Assembly (NCBI GenBank): GCA_002418285.1
Contig: DIDT01000051.1
Location: 72,424-136,423, forward strand
Direction: 5' to 3'
DNA length: 64,000 bases
From: Phycisphaerales bacterium UBA5793
GTDB taxonomy: Bacteria; Planctomycetota; Phycisphaerae; Phycisphaerales; UBA5793
Under the pieces are notes generated by a model. It did no database searches, had not been told where the DNA came from, and saw only the letters and a program-made list of their open reading frames with translations. Each line of letters opens with the position of its first letter. Position 1 is the first letter of the stretch. A program made the position numbers and the translations under genes. Of this stretch, positions 61,408-64,000 are shown piece by piece.

Positions 61408-64000
61408 ATGACGGACACTGTCCACAACAAAACAGGCAACGTATATCAGCCCGAACGGCTTGTGGCTATCGCAGGCGCGCTCTGGCTCGCCACGACCGCC
61501 ACAGCCTGGGCGCAAACCCGACCCGTGCCGTTTGACGTGCCATGCGTCGCCTACGACACCGCTCTCTACCCCGAAGGCATCTACTCCGCAGCGGCGCGCG
61601 TGGCTGACTTCAATCACGATGGCGTGTCCGATCTCGCATCAGTCAGCTCAGGCGCAGCGCCCCGACTGGTCATCACCTTCGGCGATGGCCTCGGCGGGTA
61701 CACGCCCTCCGAGACCTACCCGCTCACGCTCGACAGCCTCGATCTCGAAGTCGGCGACTTCGATCGCGATGGCCACATCGACGTGGCGGTGGCGGAGACC
61801 GGTCGGTTCTGGGAAGGCACCACGATTTCCATCTGGCGCAACAACGGCTCGGGTCAATTCACCCGCACACGCACGCTCGGTGCCGGCAACACCGGCCCAA
61901 GCGGATTGACCGCGGCGGACCTCAACGGCGATGGCTGGCTCGATCTCGCCACCGCCCATGATCGCTACATCGAGTACGGCAACTCCATCGCCGTCATCCT
62001 CAGCGACGGTGTCGGCGGCTTTCGCGCGCCGGTCGTCTACACGATCACCAGCGGAACCAACCGCATCACCGCCGCCGATCTCGATGGCGACACCCGCATC
62101 GATCTCGTCGTGGGTCACGAAACCAATCGCTGGACGTTCATGCGCAACACCGGCGCCGGCGGCTTTGCCTCGTCAGGCACGTTCACCGGCGTCGAGCAGG
62201 GCTCGCTTCCCGATCTGCCCACCGTTCACGTCGTCGACTTCGATCGCGATGGCGATCAGGACGTGTTCTACTCCCACCGCGACACCGGCGGCCCCTCTGA
62301 TGGCGCGTTCGGTTTCTGGCGCAACAACGGTGGTGGTAACTTCGCAGCCCCCGAAACCATTCGCTTCAACTGGTACGCCAACGGTCCGGTCAACATCACC
62401 ACCGCCGATGTAACCGGCGACGGCTGGCTCGACGTGCTCGCCGCAACCGGCAACACCGATCAGTGGTACCTCGTACCGGGCAACGGGTCCGGCGGGTTTG
62501 CCGCACCGCGCCGATTCCGCGCCGGCGAGAATCCCATCTCGATGCACGCCGCGGATCTCGATCGCGACACCGATCTCGACGTCGTCATCGTCTGCGGCAG
62601 TTCGATGGGCGCGTGCGTCTATCTCAATCCGGGCAACGGTGCGTTCGTCCAGCCGCCCGTCATCGACATGACCGATCCCGGCCTGGCGCCCGCCTTCCCG
62701 ACCAACCTGCAGGTCGGCGACATCGACACGGATGGCGATCTCGACTTGGTCATCGGTTTCCGCGCCGACTTCGCCAACACGCACGGCATCGCCATTCGCC
62801 GCAACACCGGCAGCGGCCAGTTCGCTCCCATCGAGACCTACACCGCTTCAACATACCCCCTCGTCGTGCGCCTGCGCGACATCGATGGCAATCGCAAGCC
62901 CGACCTCATCTTCAAAGACAGCACCGGCGCGATCCGCGCCCGCATCAATGACGGCTCCGGCGCGTTCGGGAGCATTCGTATGCTGACGGGCGCCTATGTG
63001 GAGGGCGACTTCGATCTCTGGGATGTCGATGCGGACGGCGATCTCGACCTCGTCTACACCGGCTTCTTCGAAGTCAGCGTCGCGCTCAATCGCGGCGATG
63101 GCACCTTCAACCCGGCCGTTTCAACCGATCCGGGCAACTTCGTTAACACTGTCGGCATGGGTGACTTCAACGCGGACGGCCTGCTCGATCTCCTTACCGA
63201 CGCCGGCGCGCAGGGCAGCGCCAGAGTGGCCTTTGGCGACGGAACCGGTCGCTTTGGAACGCCGTTCGACGTTCCCGCGGGCCGAGCGGTGAGCACCTTT
63301 GCAACCGGCGACTTCGATCGCAACGGCGTTATCGACTTCGCCACCGCGTTCACGCTCGATGAGCGCGGCCTCGCAGTGCGCCGCGGCCGAGGCAACGGCG
63401 ATTTTCACATTCTCAAGACCTACTACGGCTCCCTGCACACCTACGACCACACCGGAAGCCTCATCTTCGCTGACGTGCAGCGCGACGGCGCAATGGATGC
63501 GCTGACCGCCAACTTCGGCGCCCAGGACGTCTCCATCTGGAACGGACTCGGCAACGGTGACTTCGATCGACTCATGCGCGTCGGCGTCGGCCAGCAACCC
63601 GTTGATCTCGGGCTGGGTGACTTCGACGGCGACGGAGTCGTTGATCTCGCCGTCGTCGCGCAGGTGGACAGCAGTCGATGGTGGTATCCCGGCGTGAGCA
63701 TCTTCAGGGGCGTCTCGCCTTCGTCCGACTACGGCCTCGTGCTCTCCCAGACGGCGCTGCGCCGCGGCCAGGTCGTCTCGCTGCACGCGCAGGGTGCGGC
63801 GCCGGATGAGCAGGTGCATTTCATCTACTCGACGCGCGGCCTCGGTCAGGGCGCCTGCCCGCCGCAACTCGGCGGCGTCTGCCTCGATCTGCGCAATCCC
63901 GTGACGGTGATGGGGACGGCTCGCGCCGATGGCTCGGGCGTCGCGTCGCTGCGCCTCACCATTCCAAACGGTGCGCCCCTCGGCGCGCCGGCGTACACCC
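61408..64000 (+). CDS. secreted FG-GAP/VCBS repeat protein, truncated by window end
   Basis: The frame is open from ATG 61408 (GGAG 11 nt upstream) to the window edge, at least 864 residues. The signal peptide ends near ATAWAQ (residue ~36). More than a dozen FG-GAP units follow (DFNHDGVSDLA, DFDRDGHIDVA, DLNGDGWLDLA, DVDADGDLDLV, DFDGDGVVDLA), of the same design as the preceding gene. After about residue 775 the propeller ends and a segment begins that matches the recurring module (VSLHAQGAAPDEQVHFIYST; MGTARADGSGVASLRL). Its last part lies beyond the window. It is probably a sister of the 58686 protein; ligand unknown. Confidence 0.9.
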   Translation, partial: MTDTVHNKTGNVYQPERLVAIAGALWLATTATAWAQTRPVPFDVPCVAYDTALYPEGIYSAAARVADFNHDGVSDLASVSSGAAPRLVITFGDGLGGYTPSETYPLTLDSLDLEVGDFDRDGHIDVAVAETGRFWEGTTISIWRNNGSGQFTRTRTLGAGNTGPSGLTAADLNGDGWLDLATAHDRYIEYGNSIAVILSDGVGGFRAPVVYTITSGTNRITAADLDGDTRIDLVVGHETNRWTFMRNTGAGGFASSGTFTGVEQGSLPDLPTVHVVDFDRDGDQDVFYSHRDTGGPSDGAFGFWRNNGGGNFAAPETIRFNWYANGPVNITTADVTGDGWLDVLAATGNTDQWYLVPGNGSGGFAAPRRFRAGENPISMHAADLDRDTDLDVVIVCGSSMGACVYLNPGNGAFVQPPVIDMTDPGLAPAFPTNLQVGDIDTDGDLDLVIGFRADFANTHGIAIRRNTGSGQFAPIETYTASTYPLVVRLRDIDGNRKPDLIFKDSTGAIRARINDGSGAFGSIRMLTGAYVEGDFDLWDVDADGDLDLVYTGFFEVSVALNRGDGTFNPAVSTDPGNFVNTVGMGDFNADGLLDLLTDAGAQGSARVAFGDGTGRFGTPFDVPAGRAVSTFATGDFDRNGVIDFATAFTLDERGLAVRRGRGNGDFHILKTYYGSLHTYDHTGSLIFADVQRDGAMDALTANFGAQDVSIWNGLGNGDFDRLMRVGVGQQPVDLGLGDFDGDGVVDLAVVAQVDSSRWWYPGVSIFRGVSPSSDYGLVLSQTALRRGQVVSLHAQGAAPDEQVHFIYSTRGLGQGACPPQLGGVCLDLRNPVTVMGTARADGSGVASLRLTIPNGAPLGAPAYT

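Overview
The window is a GC-rich bacterial chromosome segment that most resembles a Phycisphaerae-type member of the Planctomycetota. The clues are prepilin-like proteins with an H-X9-DG motif, zinc-ribbon membrane proteins of the CPxCxYDLxG type, Gfo/Idh/MocA oxidoreductases next to a DUF1080 protein, hopanoid and futalosine-pathway genes, and many large secreted FG-GAP, beta-helix and subtilase proteins. The lineage is an inference from gene content; only the 3' part of the 23S gene is present and I could not place it by phylogeny. No phage, transposase, CRISPR array or integrase was seen.

Layout. 1-1.6 kb: 3' part of a 23S rRNA gene, 5S rRNA and a terminator. 1.6-8 kb: two small membrane proteins, a secreted beta-helix protein, a small conserved protein, rimO and panC. 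7.7-11.7 kb: a tandem segmental duplication in which a HEAT-repeat/zinc-ribbon membrane protein and the 3' end of panC each occur twice; the second panC is a promoterless-looking 3' fragment. 11.7-16.9 kb: ACT-like protein, mqnD, an ECF sigma factor overlapping a membrane partner with a pseudopilin-like H-X9-DG domain, and hpnH. 16.9-25.5 kb: a sugar/amino-sugar cluster (TIM-barrel isomerase, NagB-PIG-L fusion, two Gfo/Idh/MocA oxidoreductases, DUF1080 lipoprotein, MFS transporter, FGE-like protein). 25.6-34 kb: tRNA-Tyr, secreted and pseudopilin proteins, Sua5, then three tandem secreted proteins sharing a C-terminal module, each followed by the same terminator hairpin. 34-39 kb: secreted metallopeptidase, phosphofructokinase, P1B-type metal ATPase. 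39.4-45.3 kb: an arginine operon argG-argE-arg(B/A)-argC-argH, including an acetylglutamate kinase fused to a GNAT domain. 45.4-48 kb: modABC. 48-54 kb: zinc-ribbon membrane protein, lipoproteins, a VOC protein divergent from an HxlR-like regulator across a palindrome, and a B12-type radical SAM protein. 54-64 kb: two duplicated subtilases and two large FG-GAP proteins, the last running off the window.

The most interesting signal is a roughly 100-residue C-terminal module found at the end of seven secreted proteins, and probably an eighth cut by the window edge, whose bodies are otherwise unrelated (beta-helix, subtilase, FG-GAP propeller, two other architectures). It ends in a short S-N-V/M-like tail. 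In this window it behaves as a common cassette for exported proteins, and its role (surface anchoring, sorting or binding) is not established by the sequence alone.
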